The notes under the pieces are model-generated. The model was not told where the DNA came from. It saw only the letters and a program-made list of their open reading frames with translations, and ran no database searches. A stretch of DNA of 5,964 nt, from the NCBI GenBank assembly GCA_964484285.1, contig CAZAEO010000116.1, positions 1 through 5,964 of the forward strand, written 5' to 3'. This document shows positions 1 through 5,755 of the stretch, piece after piece (position 1 is the stretch's first letter; the number at the start of each line of letters is the position of its first letter). Source of the stretch: CAZUQP01 sp964484285. GTDB taxonomy: Bacteria; Pseudomonadota; Gammaproteobacteria; DSM-16500. The translations under genes and the position numbers were made by a program.

Positions 1-232
1 GCTTAGTTAGATTTGGCTTTACAAGAATAATTGCAACAAGCGCCAGTACTGCTACGAATATAAAATAATAAACTGGGGCGTGTGCATTATTTGATATTTT
101 TGTTAACCATGCACAAATTAACGGTGTTGTTCCACCAAATATCGCAGCAGAAATATTTAAAGACAGACTAACTCCCGTATATCGTACTTTAGCAGGGAAA
201 AAATCCGCTGACAAAATTGCACGTGGAACAAA
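1..232 (-). pseudogene. MFS transporter (metabolite:H+ symporter type), C-terminal fragment
   Basis: Reading the minus strand from 232 down to the window edge gives about 77 open codons that look like the last part of a 12-helix MFS transporter of the ProP/MHS type. Near the start, FFPAKVRYTG matches the conserved FPtrvRYtG loop before the penultimate helices. Two hydrophobic segments follow, around SLNISAAIFGGTTPLI and YYFIFVAVLALVAIILV. The frame is closed on its 5' side by a TAA at 233-235, and no start codon or N-terminal helices lie upstream. The first 9-10 helices, roughly 1 kb of gene, are therefore missing, and unrelated DNA follows. The 3' end lies outside the window. I call it a 5'-truncated remnant. 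The substrate cannot be told; relatives carry osmolytes, dicarboxylates or aromatic acids with protons. Family call fairly sure, loss of function inferred. Confidence 0.75.
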
Positions 233-255
233 TTACTACAATAAACAACAATCAA

Positions 256-282
256 CCGCAAGAAATACCCGTGTTTATGCGG
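256..282. repeat. Small imperfect inverted repeat
   Basis: CCGCA at 256-260 pairs with TGCGG at 278-282. AAA at 263-265 can pair with TTT at 274-276 inside it, leaving a short bulge and an 8-base loop. On the plus strand six A residues follow, which would be a U run before the hairpin on the minus strand, so it is not a normal terminator in either direction. Function unknown. Confidence 0.3.
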
Positions 283-373
283 AAAAAACGAATTGTGTTG
301 TGTTGTGAAATTTGGCGGTGTGTTATCTGCGTGTGTCCCAAAATTGGCTATGGGCTTTACACTGGGAACCTTG

Positions 374-408
374 AAGCCCCACAATTCCTTAGCGATGAAA
401 TGGGGCTT
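374..408. repeat. 8-base perfect inverted repeat, possible hairpin
   Basis: AAGCCCCA at 374-381 is perfectly complementary to TGGGGCTT at 401-408, with a 19-base loop. It lies about 20 bases past the stop codon of the minus-strand gene ending at 430, where a terminator would be expected. No T run follows the stem on the minus strand, so intrinsic termination is doubtful. It could be an mRNA 3'-end stabilising stem or a relic of an inserted element. Confidence 0.4.
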
Positions 409-429
409 GCAAATCTCTATGATCTTAAA

Positions 430-864
430 TTAAGCAGCAATCGATAGCTCTTGCTTAATTTTATTTACGATTTCTCGATAAAGATTAGGTCTAACGGTAC
501 GGTGTAATTCAATAATCTTTCTTGATAATAAAAAAGTCGGGTTAGTATTACATCCACTGGCCAGTTCATAAATGACATCTTCTGGCACATCAGTATAAAG
601 CGCAACCCCTGGGAGGTTATATTCTTCTGTTGATAGAATATCATTGATTATGCAACGTATAAATTTAATTTCTAACATGGTGTTTTCCTTTTCAACATTA
701 AATTTCATTATTCGGAAATAGTTCTTATTTTGTTCTCTTATTATTTCCTTTAACTCCCCGCATATGCGCATAAATAACTCTGCCTCTAAAAATAGAAGCT
801 CCTCTTTTGAAAATTGACGAAGATCAATGCCTAACAATAGGCATAATGGTTGCACAGTAGACAT
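430..864 (-). CDS. Hypothetical protein with XRE-like helix-turn-helix
   Basis: A 144-residue acidic, mostly helical protein; the reading frame can extend five codons further, to an ATG at 879. I prefer the ATG at 864 because AAGG lies just before it (spacing only about 3 bases), while nothing resembling a ribosome binding site precedes 879. No signal peptide or membrane segment is seen. Numbered from the longer start, residues about 87-126 follow the pattern of a Cro/CI-type helix-turn-helix: NLPGVALYTDVPEDVIYEL matches the LarrtGvs...I..iE pair of helices, and it is followed by G, then NP, then KIIELH as in the usual G..xPs...l.kia.aL ending. The N-terminal half (residues 22-80) is amphipathic helix with many charged residues, possibly for dimerisation. 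A DNA-binding regulator is therefore a reasonable but unproven guess. I have an impression of related proteins in Legionella but cannot verify it. A TATAAT box and a palindrome sit directly upstream, so autoregulation is possible. Confidence 0.75.
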   Translation of the reverse strand: MSTVQPLCLLLGIDLRQFSKEELLFLEAELFMRICGELKEIIREQNKNYFRIMKFNVEKENTMLEIKFIRCIINDILSTEEYNLPGVALYTDVPEDVIYELASGCNTNPTFLLSRKIIELHRTVRPNLYREIVNKIKQELSIAA

Positions 865-909
865 AATCCTTTCTCGCATTTGTTAGTTTAAATAACGAAT
901 AACGATGCG

Positions 910-955
910 ATTATAGGACGATGTACGTAGAGAGATACCCGTAATAGCTACGGGT
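910..955 (-). promoter_or_regulatory. Putative promoter -10 box with adjacent palindrome
   Basis: On the minus strand a perfect TATAAT occupies 910-915, about 45 bases before the preferred ATG at 864. The -35 region at normal spacing (about 932-938) resembles TTGACA poorly. Its place is partly occupied by a perfect 7-base inverted repeat, ACCCGTA (937-943) and TACGGGT (949-955), with a 5-base centre. A good -10, a weak -35 and an abutting palindrome suggest a regulated promoter with an operator or activator site. The downstream gene encodes an HTH-like protein, so self-control is one possibility. The palindrome could instead be a transcript hairpin. Confidence 0.45.
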
Positions 956-963
956 AAAACTTG

Positions 964-992
964 TCCCGAAAACGTGTAACGTTTATTCGGGA
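964..992 (-). terminator. Putative terminator hairpin after the oxidoreductase gene
   Basis: Starting one base past the TAG stop of the oxidoreductase gene, TCCCGAA pairs with TTCGGGA and AACGT with ACGTT, interrupted by a two-base TA bulge, around a short GTAA loop. On the minus strand the stem is followed by CAAGTTTT, a weak U tract. The position directly behind a stop codon supports a termination or 3'-protecting role. A second hairpin at 937-955 follows only eight bases on, so the pair may act together. Confidence 0.45.
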
Positions 993-993
993 T

Positions 994-2007
994 CTATTCA
1001 TTGATTGTGGTAAATTGACCAGCCTCAGCAGACTGATTCATTGCGAGGGCTACCATAAGTGACTTAACAGCATCAGGATAAGTGCTTTTAATTAACGACT
1101 GATTATTTTGTTGAATTGCATTTATAAAAGCAGTTGATTGGCGTGTAAGTAATTCTTTTTTGGACGTGTGGGTTGAGATATTATTCCAATCAACATCGTT
1201 GAGCTCTTTATATAAAACAGTAGCTTCATTTTTATAACGCAATTTATACAGGTCAACTTTTAATGCAAAATCTTGCCCGTAGACCAGAAGCTCGTCATTT
1301 CTTGCATAAATTTTATTAAGTAAATGAGTGACACCGATGCTAGCAATGTTGCCAGATTGAAATTTTAAAATTGCCTCCATTGAATCATAGATATCACAAT
1401 CAGAAATATTATGTTTTGAAAGACCATTTGAAGTCACTGAAGCTACTGAATCAATTTCGCCGAATAAATAACGGAGTAGATCAATATAATGACTGCCCGA
1501 TTCAACCATCATACCTCCAGATAGTTTTTCTTTATGCCACCAATGAACTTCCGGCATATAAGCGTAGCTGCAAATTCTAGTAGTGGACATCCTGTTTCGA
1601 TTAATGATTTCTTTTATTTTTAAAAATAGTGGATCATATCGCAATAGATAGCCGCTGCTTGTTATTAAATTGCTTTGATCAATTTTTTGAGAAACTTGTT
1701 TGCAAACTGATAAATCTAATCCGACAGGCTTCTCACAAAGAAAAGGGATTTTTTTCTCAATAGCTTTTGATTCAAAACTTCCGTCATGCGCAAATGGAGG
1801 AACAACAATATATAACGCATCGATGACATCTGGGGATATTAATTTAAAAGGGTCATTATATGTTTTACATTGGAAATCCCTAGAAAATGCAGCCGTTTTT
1901 TCTGCATTGCTTCCATAACATGCAACAACTTTGGCGCCAAGCTCACTCAATACTTCAGCATGTTGTTTTGCAAAATTGCCTGTTCCAATAAACCCGATTC
2001 TTATCAT
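994..2007 (-). CDS. Gfo/Idh/MocA family NAD(P)-dependent oxidoreductase
   Basis: This 337-residue protein has the size and layout of Gfo/Idh/MocA sugar or cyclitol dehydrogenases, cytoplasmic enzymes that oxidise or reduce a hydroxyl/keto group of a sugar-like substrate with bound NAD(P). The N-terminal Rossmann fold starts at once with GFIGTGNFAKQH (residues 5-16), the GxGxxA nucleotide loop. CEKPVGLD at 91-98 carries the family EKP motif with the expected catalytic Lys93. GGMMVESGSHYIDLLRYLFG at 164-183 matches the second signature; His173 and Asp176 form the H-x-x-D active-site pair. The C-terminal alpha/beta domain runs to about 320. All key residues seem present, so it should be active, but the substrate cannot be read from sequence; inositol, glucose-fructose or aminosugar dehydrogenase activity are all possible. 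Its ATG lies inside the stop codon of the LuxR-type gene (ATGA) with no clear ribosome binding site of its own, indicating translational coupling. Confidence 0.92.
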   Translation of the reverse strand: MIRIGFIGTGNFAKQHAEVLSELGAKVVACYGSNAEKTAAFSRDFQCKTYNDPFKLISPDVIDALYIVVPPFAHDGSFESKAIEKKIPFLCEKPVGLDLSVCKQVSQKIDQSNLITSSGYLLRYDPLFLKIKEIINRNRMSTTRICSYAYMPEVHWWHKEKLSGGMMVESGSHYIDLLRYLFGEIDSVASVTSNGLSKHNISDCDIYDSMEAILKFQSGNIASIGVTHLLNKIYARNDELLVYGQDFALKVDLYKLRYKNEATVLYKELNDVDWNNISTHTSKKELLTRQSTAFINAIQQNNQSLIKSTYPDAVKSLMVALAMNQSAEAGQFTTINE

Positions 2008-2672
2008 AAGATGTGTGTTATCCCATACTCAACTGCCATTGATTGAATTTCATATTTATACGAACACTGTAACTTTCTTTTTATTTTTTCAGTATGTTCT
2101 TCGATGGTTCTATACGATAAACCAAGAATTTTGGCAATTTGCTTTGATGTTTTTCCAAGAAGAATAAACCTTAAAACACTGACTTCTTTTTTAGTGAGAT
2201 ATTCATTGCCTAAATTACTAGGTAGCCATAATCTACCTTTTTCATCAAATCCATTATCAGCCTCAGGTGGGTTATCATAAAACGGTAGATTAAGATGCGA
2301 TCCTGCAATCCCAATGCACTTTCCTTTTTTATTGAAAAGTGGCGCTTTGGTAATCAAGATATGTTGCTTATCAAGGCCGCCATTCTCTGTAACAACGTCA
2401 ATTGTTTCAACTACATTGATATATTTAAGTTCATTTTTGATGATTCGACCGTCTTTTTCCCTAAAAAACACAGCATCTTTCTGCCATATTAGCGAAAAAT
2501 CATCTTTACCTATCATACCGCCAGGGGAGTCTTCGCCAGCCAGTTCTGATAAATTTTCAGAGCAGCTCATGAAACGGAATTTTGTATCTTTAACCCAGGT
2601 GTAAATACTTAGTTTATCGATATCACTTTTTGTAAGAGGAGGTCTTTTCCTTTTTTGTTTACTTTTATCCAT
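2004..2672 (-). CDS. PAS domain LuxR-family transcriptional regulator
   Basis: A 222-residue cytoplasmic one-component regulator. After a basic N-terminus (KSKQKRKR), residues about 22-130 form a PAS fold: IYTWVKDTKFRFMSCSENL and a GMIGKDDFSLIW segment correspond to the v.D..g....N..f....G....eiiGk pattern, and ILITKAPLFNKKGKCIGIAG to the closing PAS strands. Residues 158-220 are a GerE/LuxR DNA-binding domain: LTKKEVSVLRFILLGKTSKQIA is the usual LT..E..vL.....G.s.keIA, followed by the recognition helix SYRTIEEHTEKIKRKL (186-201). No phosphoreceiver or autoinducer domain is present, so the PAS domain probably senses a small ligand, redox state or another protein. The ATG at 2670-2672 has no strong ribosome binding site. 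Its leader of about 130 bases carries a direct repeat. It overlaps the oxidoreductase gene by four bases, so it may control that enzyme or respond to its substrate. Family call is firm; signal and targets are unknown. Confidence 0.9.
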   Translation of the reverse strand: MDKSKQKRKRPPLTKSDIDKLSIYTWVKDTKFRFMSCSENLSELAGEDSPGGMIGKDDFSLIWQKDAVFFREKDGRIIKNELKYINVVETIDVVTENGGLDKQHILITKAPLFNKKGKCIGIAGSHLNLPFYDNPPEADNGFDEKGRLWLPSNLGNEYLTKKEVSVLRFILLGKTSKQIAKILGLSYRTIEEHTEKIKRKLQCSYKYEIQSMAVEYGITHIL

Positions 2673-2781
2673 ATTATGATTGCTTGCGAGAGTGACCCAA
2701 ATTGGCTAAGTACGAAATCCAAAATAGCTGAAACGGCTCTTCTTAGCATTTTTATCTGTTATCAATTTTTAATCCCGTCTG

Positions 2782-2812
2782 ACTAAATCATCTAAATGCT
2801 TCACTAAATCAT
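2782..2812. repeat. Direct repeat ACTAAATCAT, two copies 21 bases apart
   Basis: ACTAAATCAT occurs at 2782-2791 and again at 2803-2812, with a partial copy (CTAAATGCTTC) between them. The 21-base spacing equals two DNA helical turns, placing both copies on one face. The second copy overlaps the stop codon of the ankyrin gene, and the pair lies 110-140 bases upstream of the LuxR-type start codon. A binding site for a regulator is possible; a chance repeat in AT-rich DNA is not excluded. Confidence 0.45.
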
Positions 2813-3790
2813 ATTACTAAATGTTTTGTCATTAACAGCTTTTATCGCGTAATTTTTAATGTAATTTGCGATTAGCATGTTGCCTGACGCCTTTGCAAAC
2901 GATTCCACTGTTGCGCCATTATTAGCTTTTAAAGCTATATTTGCTCCGTGTATAAGTAAAGTTTTCACAATTTCTAAATTACCTTTATATGCCGCGACCA
3001 TTAGTGGAGTCATTCCAGAATTATTTTGTTTATCAATTGGTGCGCCATGCTCGACTAACCAACTAACAATGTAACTACTACCTCTTTCTTTGATCGAATT
3101 TATAATAATGCTATTCTTTTTTTTGTCTGTAACGGTTAATGAAGCACCATGTTTATACAACTCTTCCACAAGACTTGATTTGTCATTTTGAGCAGCTATA
3201 ACAACAGCGGTTTTTCCCTCTTTGTCTTTGATATTTATCTGAGCGCCTCTAGAGATAAGTAAATTGATAATTGATGTATCAGATGCTTGCATTAACGCAG
3301 TTCTGCCACGTTTATCTTGCGCATTAATATCTGCCTTTTTATCAAGAAGCAGATTAACTAAAGTGATGGCATTTTTTTTCTCTAATGACCACATCAATGG
3401 CGTATAACCTTTATTATCTGCTTTGTTCGGGTCTGTTCCGGCCTCTATAAGAATTTCTTCTGTGCCTAGATTACTACATCCCGCAAATAAAACCGTAACT
3501 AAAGGTGTTTCTCCAAGATTATTAACTTTATTGGGATTTGCTCCCATCTTTAATAGTTCCTGTACCACCTCTGGCGTAACGCATTTCCCACTTTGTAAAT
3601 ATGTACACCCCATAACATTGTAATTTAGAACAGTATCCCCAGCATCATTACATACTGTATTAATATCATGGGTTTTAACGTAAGCATCTACATCAGAGGC
3701 ACTGCTAAAGCTCTCACAATTTTTTGCAAAACTATCCGCATTGAAAATACAAAATAAAATTAAAATAATATACCAGTTTTTCATGACCAT
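2804..3790 (-). CDS. Sec-exported ankyrin-repeat protein
   Basis: A 328-residue protein. A signal peptide is clear: a Lys after the start, the hydrophobic core WYIILILFCIF and a likely cleavage after SFA at residue 22, leaving KNCESF as the mature start. No lipobox is seen. Residues about 90-313 hold six to seven ankyrin repeats with the GxTPLmxA...g......Ll..GAdin..d pattern; the clearest lie at 127-160, 161-190, 191-223 and 258-290. The mature N-terminal region before the repeats holds four cysteines (25, 47, 62, 70), and a fifth (105) lies in the first repeat, which suggests disulphides in an oxidising compartment. No anchor or catalytic domain is visible, so it probably works by binding a protein in the periplasm or outside the cell. 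AAGGA lies 4 bases before the first ATG and 10 before an alternative ATG two codons later; either start leaves the signal peptide intact. The nuclease gene ends 47 bases upstream, so cotranscription is possible. Confidence 0.9.
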   Translation of the reverse strand: MVMKNWYIILILFCIFNADSFAKNCESFSSASDVDAYVKTHDINTVCNDAGDTVLNYNVMGCTYLQSGKCVTPEVVQELLKMGANPNKVNNLGETPLVTVLFAGCSNLGTEEILIEAGTDPNKADNKGYTPLMWSLEKKNAITLVNLLLDKKADINAQDKRGRTALMQASDTSIINLLISRGAQINIKDKEGKTAVVIAAQNDKSSLVEELYKHGASLTVTDKKKNSIIINSIKERGSSYIVSWLVEHGAPIDKQNNSGMTPLMVAAYKGNLEIVKTLLIHGANIALKANNGATVESFAKASGNMLIANYIKNYAIKAVNDKTFSNMI

Positions 3791-3837
3791 GATTTCCTTA
3801 TGTCAAATTGCTACTGTTTAATCTATTAAGATTTCTC

Positions 3838-4932
3838 TTAACCTTGGTGCTTAAGCAACCTGAGCTCCCGCTTAAGTTCAGCCTCTAACTCTTTCTCACT
3901 TGGCAAGTGAAATTGATATTTGCTCGCAAAAATTTGTTTAGCCTTGTCGCCCAAAAGGTAGCTAGCCATACTATCGCTTTTCTCGGTACAAAGTACCAAC
4001 CCCAGCGTGGGATTGTCACCCTCGGTCAAACATTCCTTGTCATAGTAATTAACATAAAGTAGCATTTGTCCCAAATCAGCATGAGTAAGCTCGCGGGTCT
4101 TGAGGTCAATAATGATATTACATTTAAGAACCGTATGATAAAAAACGAGATCAGCATAATAATGCTTACCATCTAGTGTTAGGCGTTTTTGCCTAGCTAC
4201 AAAAGCAAATCCTCTGCCTAATTCCAACAAAAAATGCTGCAATTTACTGATTAGCGCTTCTTCCAGTTTTGTCTCAACTAGTTGGTGCACCTCGGGGATA
4301 TCCAAAAACTCCAATACAAATGGGTCTTTTATAGCATCTTCGGGCTTAGATATTTCCTGGCCTTGATGAACAAGCTTCATTAATCCGGCCTTATCCTTAC
4401 TCTTAGCTAGTCGATCAAAAAGCAAGCTGTTTATTTGGCGCTCTAGCTCGCGGGATGACCACCGATTTTTAATAGCTTCTATCTCATAAAACTTTCTAGC
4501 CTCAATCCTGGTAACACGCATTAATGCCCTATAATGAGTCCACGACAAATTAGGGTGAAATTTAGGGGTTTCCAATTCCCCACGCAGTGCGTGGGATTTC
4601 TCATTACCCTCAATAGCGTAAGCCAGATAGAATTTCCGTATGTCCTCAAGGGTCGTAACTCCAAAACCACGACCAAATTCCTTGCTTAATTTAGAAGAGA
4701 CATCTCTAAGTAATTCCTTGCCATATGCAGCCCTTTTAGCGCCACCTTGTTCTTCTTCAACGATATTTTTGCCTATATGCCAATAAGCCTTTACCATAGT
4801 GGTGTCAACCGACTGCACAATACTGGCTCTAGCTCCGCGAATAACCGAGGCTATACGCTCATATAGCGCGTTAGCTACATCGCTTGATTGCTTAGTTTTA
4901 ACCAGCAGATTTTTGGGCTGCTTTTTTTTCAT
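3838..4932 (-). CDS. YhcG/DUF1016-family PD-(D/E)XK nuclease domain protein
   Basis: A full-length 364-residue member of the DUF1016 (YhcG-like) family. The N-terminal domain (about 20-175) shows the family pattern: AYWHIGKNIVEEE (49-61), YGKELLRDVSSKLSKEFGRGF (70-90), the LSWTHYRALMRV core (129-140) and W158SSRELERQINSLLFDRL. The C-terminal domain (about 205-350) is the nuclease fold: the helix with Glu225, the strand ELGRGFAFVARQKRL (237-251), Asp261 in YYADLVFYH, then IIIDLKT, in which Asp276 and Lys278 supply the (D/E)xK pair, and Gln289 in HADLGQM. All expected metal-binding residues are present, so DNA cleavage is predicted; the cellular role of this family is not settled and it often sits in variable regions. 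AAGGTG about 6 bases before the ATG is a good ribosome binding site. Parts of the gene (for example 4801-4860) are visibly more GC-rich than its neighbours, consistent with transfer. No methylase, specificity subunit or other restriction partner is nearby. Confidence 0.93.
   Translation of the reverse strand: MKKKQPKNLLVKTKQSSDVANALYERIASVIRGARASIVQSVDTTMVKAYWHIGKNIVEEEQGGAKRAAYGKELLRDVSSKLSKEFGRGFGVTTLEDIRKFYLAYAIEGNEKSHALRGELETPKFHPNLSWTHYRALMRVTRIEARKFYEIEAIKNRWSSRELERQINSLLFDRLAKSKDKAGLMKLVHQGQEISKPEDAIKDPFVLEFLDIPEVHQLVETKLEEALISKLQHFLLELGRGFAFVARQKRLTLDGKHYYADLVFYHTVLKCNIIIDLKTRELTHADLGQMLLYVNYYDKECLTEGDNPTLGLVLCTEKSDSMASYLLGDKAKQIFASKYQFHLPSEKELEAELKRELRLLKHQG
4579..4595. repeat. GC-rich 8-base palindrome inside the nuclease gene
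   Basis: CCCACGCA at 4579-4586 and TGCGTGGG at 4588-4595 form a perfect inverted repeat around a single G, encoding about residues 113-118 of the nuclease. It sits in a stretch (about residues 108-128) that is a length-variable loop compared with the family pattern I recall. It could be chance from codon use, or a trace of a small palindromic element that entered in frame. Confidence 0.35.
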
Positions 4933-5083
4933 CTGGCACCTTTAGTATTTAGCGCGGGACTTTATTCGAGGTGATAAATTACAACAGATAAAAAGAAGGC
5001 ACAATCATTATTGAGATTCAGTGAAATTTAGTTTTATTAAATGGCTTTATCAAATTCGTAGTGTCATTGGGGGTGATTTTATA

Positions 5084-5449
5084 TCAACGAATAGCTTTGC
5101 TATGATGATAATACAAATAGAGAAGGCCAGCAGGTGCTATGAATATTGCAAGTGACCAGCACATAGTCATGGAAATGCATTTAATAAGAAGGGCCGAGAA
5201 AACGTTTGCAAAAATTGTGTTGTCTCCCATTATGAAACCAATTGCTCCTTCATAGGTAAATCGTGAATAAGGGTAAAGAAATGTATTTAATATAGAGAGA
5301 AGTAAAGCACTTATATTTAATCCCATGCCATGCGGATCATGCAAAAAAATAAAAACAATAATTAATGGAAAAATTAGACCAAATATAAATTGACGAAAAT
5401 AATATTGGAGCGATAGACCGCCAAATGTTTTTAATATGATAGGGTGCAT
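5084..5449 (-). CDS. Small inner-membrane protein of unknown function
   Basis: A 121-residue hydrophobic protein that I cannot assign to a named family. Predicted membrane segments by eye are about 19-37 (QFIFGLIFPLIIVFIFL), 43-60 and 83-114, the last long enough for a hairpin of two short helices. A polar loop with a striking LYPYSRFTYEGAIGFIMGDN motif (58-77) lies between the second and third, and the C-terminus YYHHSKAIR is short and basic, probably cytoplasmic. The LYPYSRF.YE....FIMG pattern seems familiar from conserved hypothetical membrane proteins of mobile regions, but I cannot confirm that. An AGGA seven bases before the ATG and a good promoter about 30 bases further up support a real, independently expressed gene. 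It ends 151 bases before the nuclease start. It might be an immunity-like or accessory protein, but nothing in the sequence proves a link. Confidence 0.75.
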   Translation of the reverse strand: MHPIILKTFGGLSLQYYFRQFIFGLIFPLIIVFIFLHDPHGMGLNISALLLSILNTFLYPYSRFTYEGAIGFIMGDNTIFANVFSALLIKCISMTMCWSLAIFIAPAGLLYLYYHHSKAIR

Positions 5450-5477
5450 AAAATTTCCTGTAATTTACTTAGAATAA

Positions 5478-5505
5478 ATCATAATATATTTTTTATCTTA
5501 ATCAA
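5478..5505 (-). promoter_or_regulatory. Putative sigma-70 promoter of the small membrane protein gene
   Basis: On the minus strand TTGATT (5500-5505) and TATGAT (5478-5483) are separated by 16 bases and match the -35 and -10 consensus at four and five of six positions. Transcription would begin near 5471 and give a leader of about 20 bases carrying the AGGA ribosome binding site at 5456-5459, an ordinary arrangement. The region is very AT-rich, so a chance match is possible. Confidence 0.55.
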
Positions 5506-5593
5506 TCTAAAATGAATCATTAGGGCCGTTCAAATATCTTTTAGCTTAACGGTATGCTAGTAAAAAATTTACTGAAAAACTACTACAATTTAA

Positions 5594-5725
5594 TACCAAA
5601 ACTCACAGACAATAGAAAACCCATGGTGCGCATTATTGGAACGCGAAATTGAACACGCATCTATTGAACACATATCAAAAGTGTTACGTGAACTAGGAAA
5701 AGGTTTTGCATTTGTAGGAAGCTGA
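5594..5725 (+). pseudogene. Fragment of a second DUF1016/YhcG nuclease gene
   Basis: A plus-strand frame, open from 5594 to a TGA at 5723-5725, includes from 5639 the residues EREIEHASIEHISKV and then LRELGKGFAFVG. This aligns without gaps to residues 220-246 of the intact nuclease at 3838-4932 (E..LE.A.I......LLELGRGFAFVA), with 13 of 27 residues identical by my count, and matches the start of the DUF1016 nuclease domain. The catalytic Asp and (D/E)xK strands that should follow are missing; the frame stops where GRQ or ARQ would come. Before 5594 the frame is closed by TAA and I see no N-terminal domain. The fragment is on the opposite strand and clearly diverged from the intact copy, so it is probably the remains of another subfamily member, not a recent duplicate. 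The short length of the match is the main uncertainty. Confidence 0.7.
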
Positions 5726-5755
5726 ATTGAATGCATTGGAAAATTTTTAAAACTA

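Larger units (their letters stand above)
236..429. other. Unassigned spacer between transporter remnant and HTH-like gene
   Basis: This stretch begins where the transporter homology stops and ends at the stop codon of the next gene. Open frames of about 75 codons exist on both strands, but their translations are rich in Cys, Trp, His and Phe, have no usable ribosome binding site and suggest no family, so I do not call them genes. The DNA is richer in GTG/TGT runs around 295-340 than its surroundings. It contains two potential hairpins, at 256-282 and 374-408. It may be left over from whatever removed the 5' part of the transporter gene, or be a genome-specific intergenic repeat; neither can be decided from this window. 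Confidence 0.4.

Noticed and set aside
157..384. 75-codon minus-strand frame beginning MWGFKVPSVK
   Set aside because: It overlaps the transporter remnant in another frame, has no ribosome binding site, has unusual Cys/His/Phe-rich composition and ends in sequence that belongs to the transporter frame.
217..447. 76-codon plus-strand frame beginning MHVEQITTIN
   Set aside because: It has no ribosome binding site, overlaps the ends of real minus-strand features and has an implausible Cys/Trp-rich composition with no family resemblance.
2314..2604. 96-codon plus-strand frame opposite the LuxR-type gene
   Set aside because: It is antisense to a well-supported PAS-GerE gene and looks like a shadow of its codon pattern.
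3801..3806. Perfect TTGACA on the minus strand just upstream of the ankyrin gene
   Set aside because: It is only about 11 bases before the start codon and next to the ribosome binding site, so a promoter using it would begin transcription inside the coding region.
3838..4932. Type I or III restriction-modification subunit as identity of the nuclease
   Set aside because: The domain order and motifs are those of DUF1016/YhcG, there is no helicase or methylase domain, and no such partner lies within the window.
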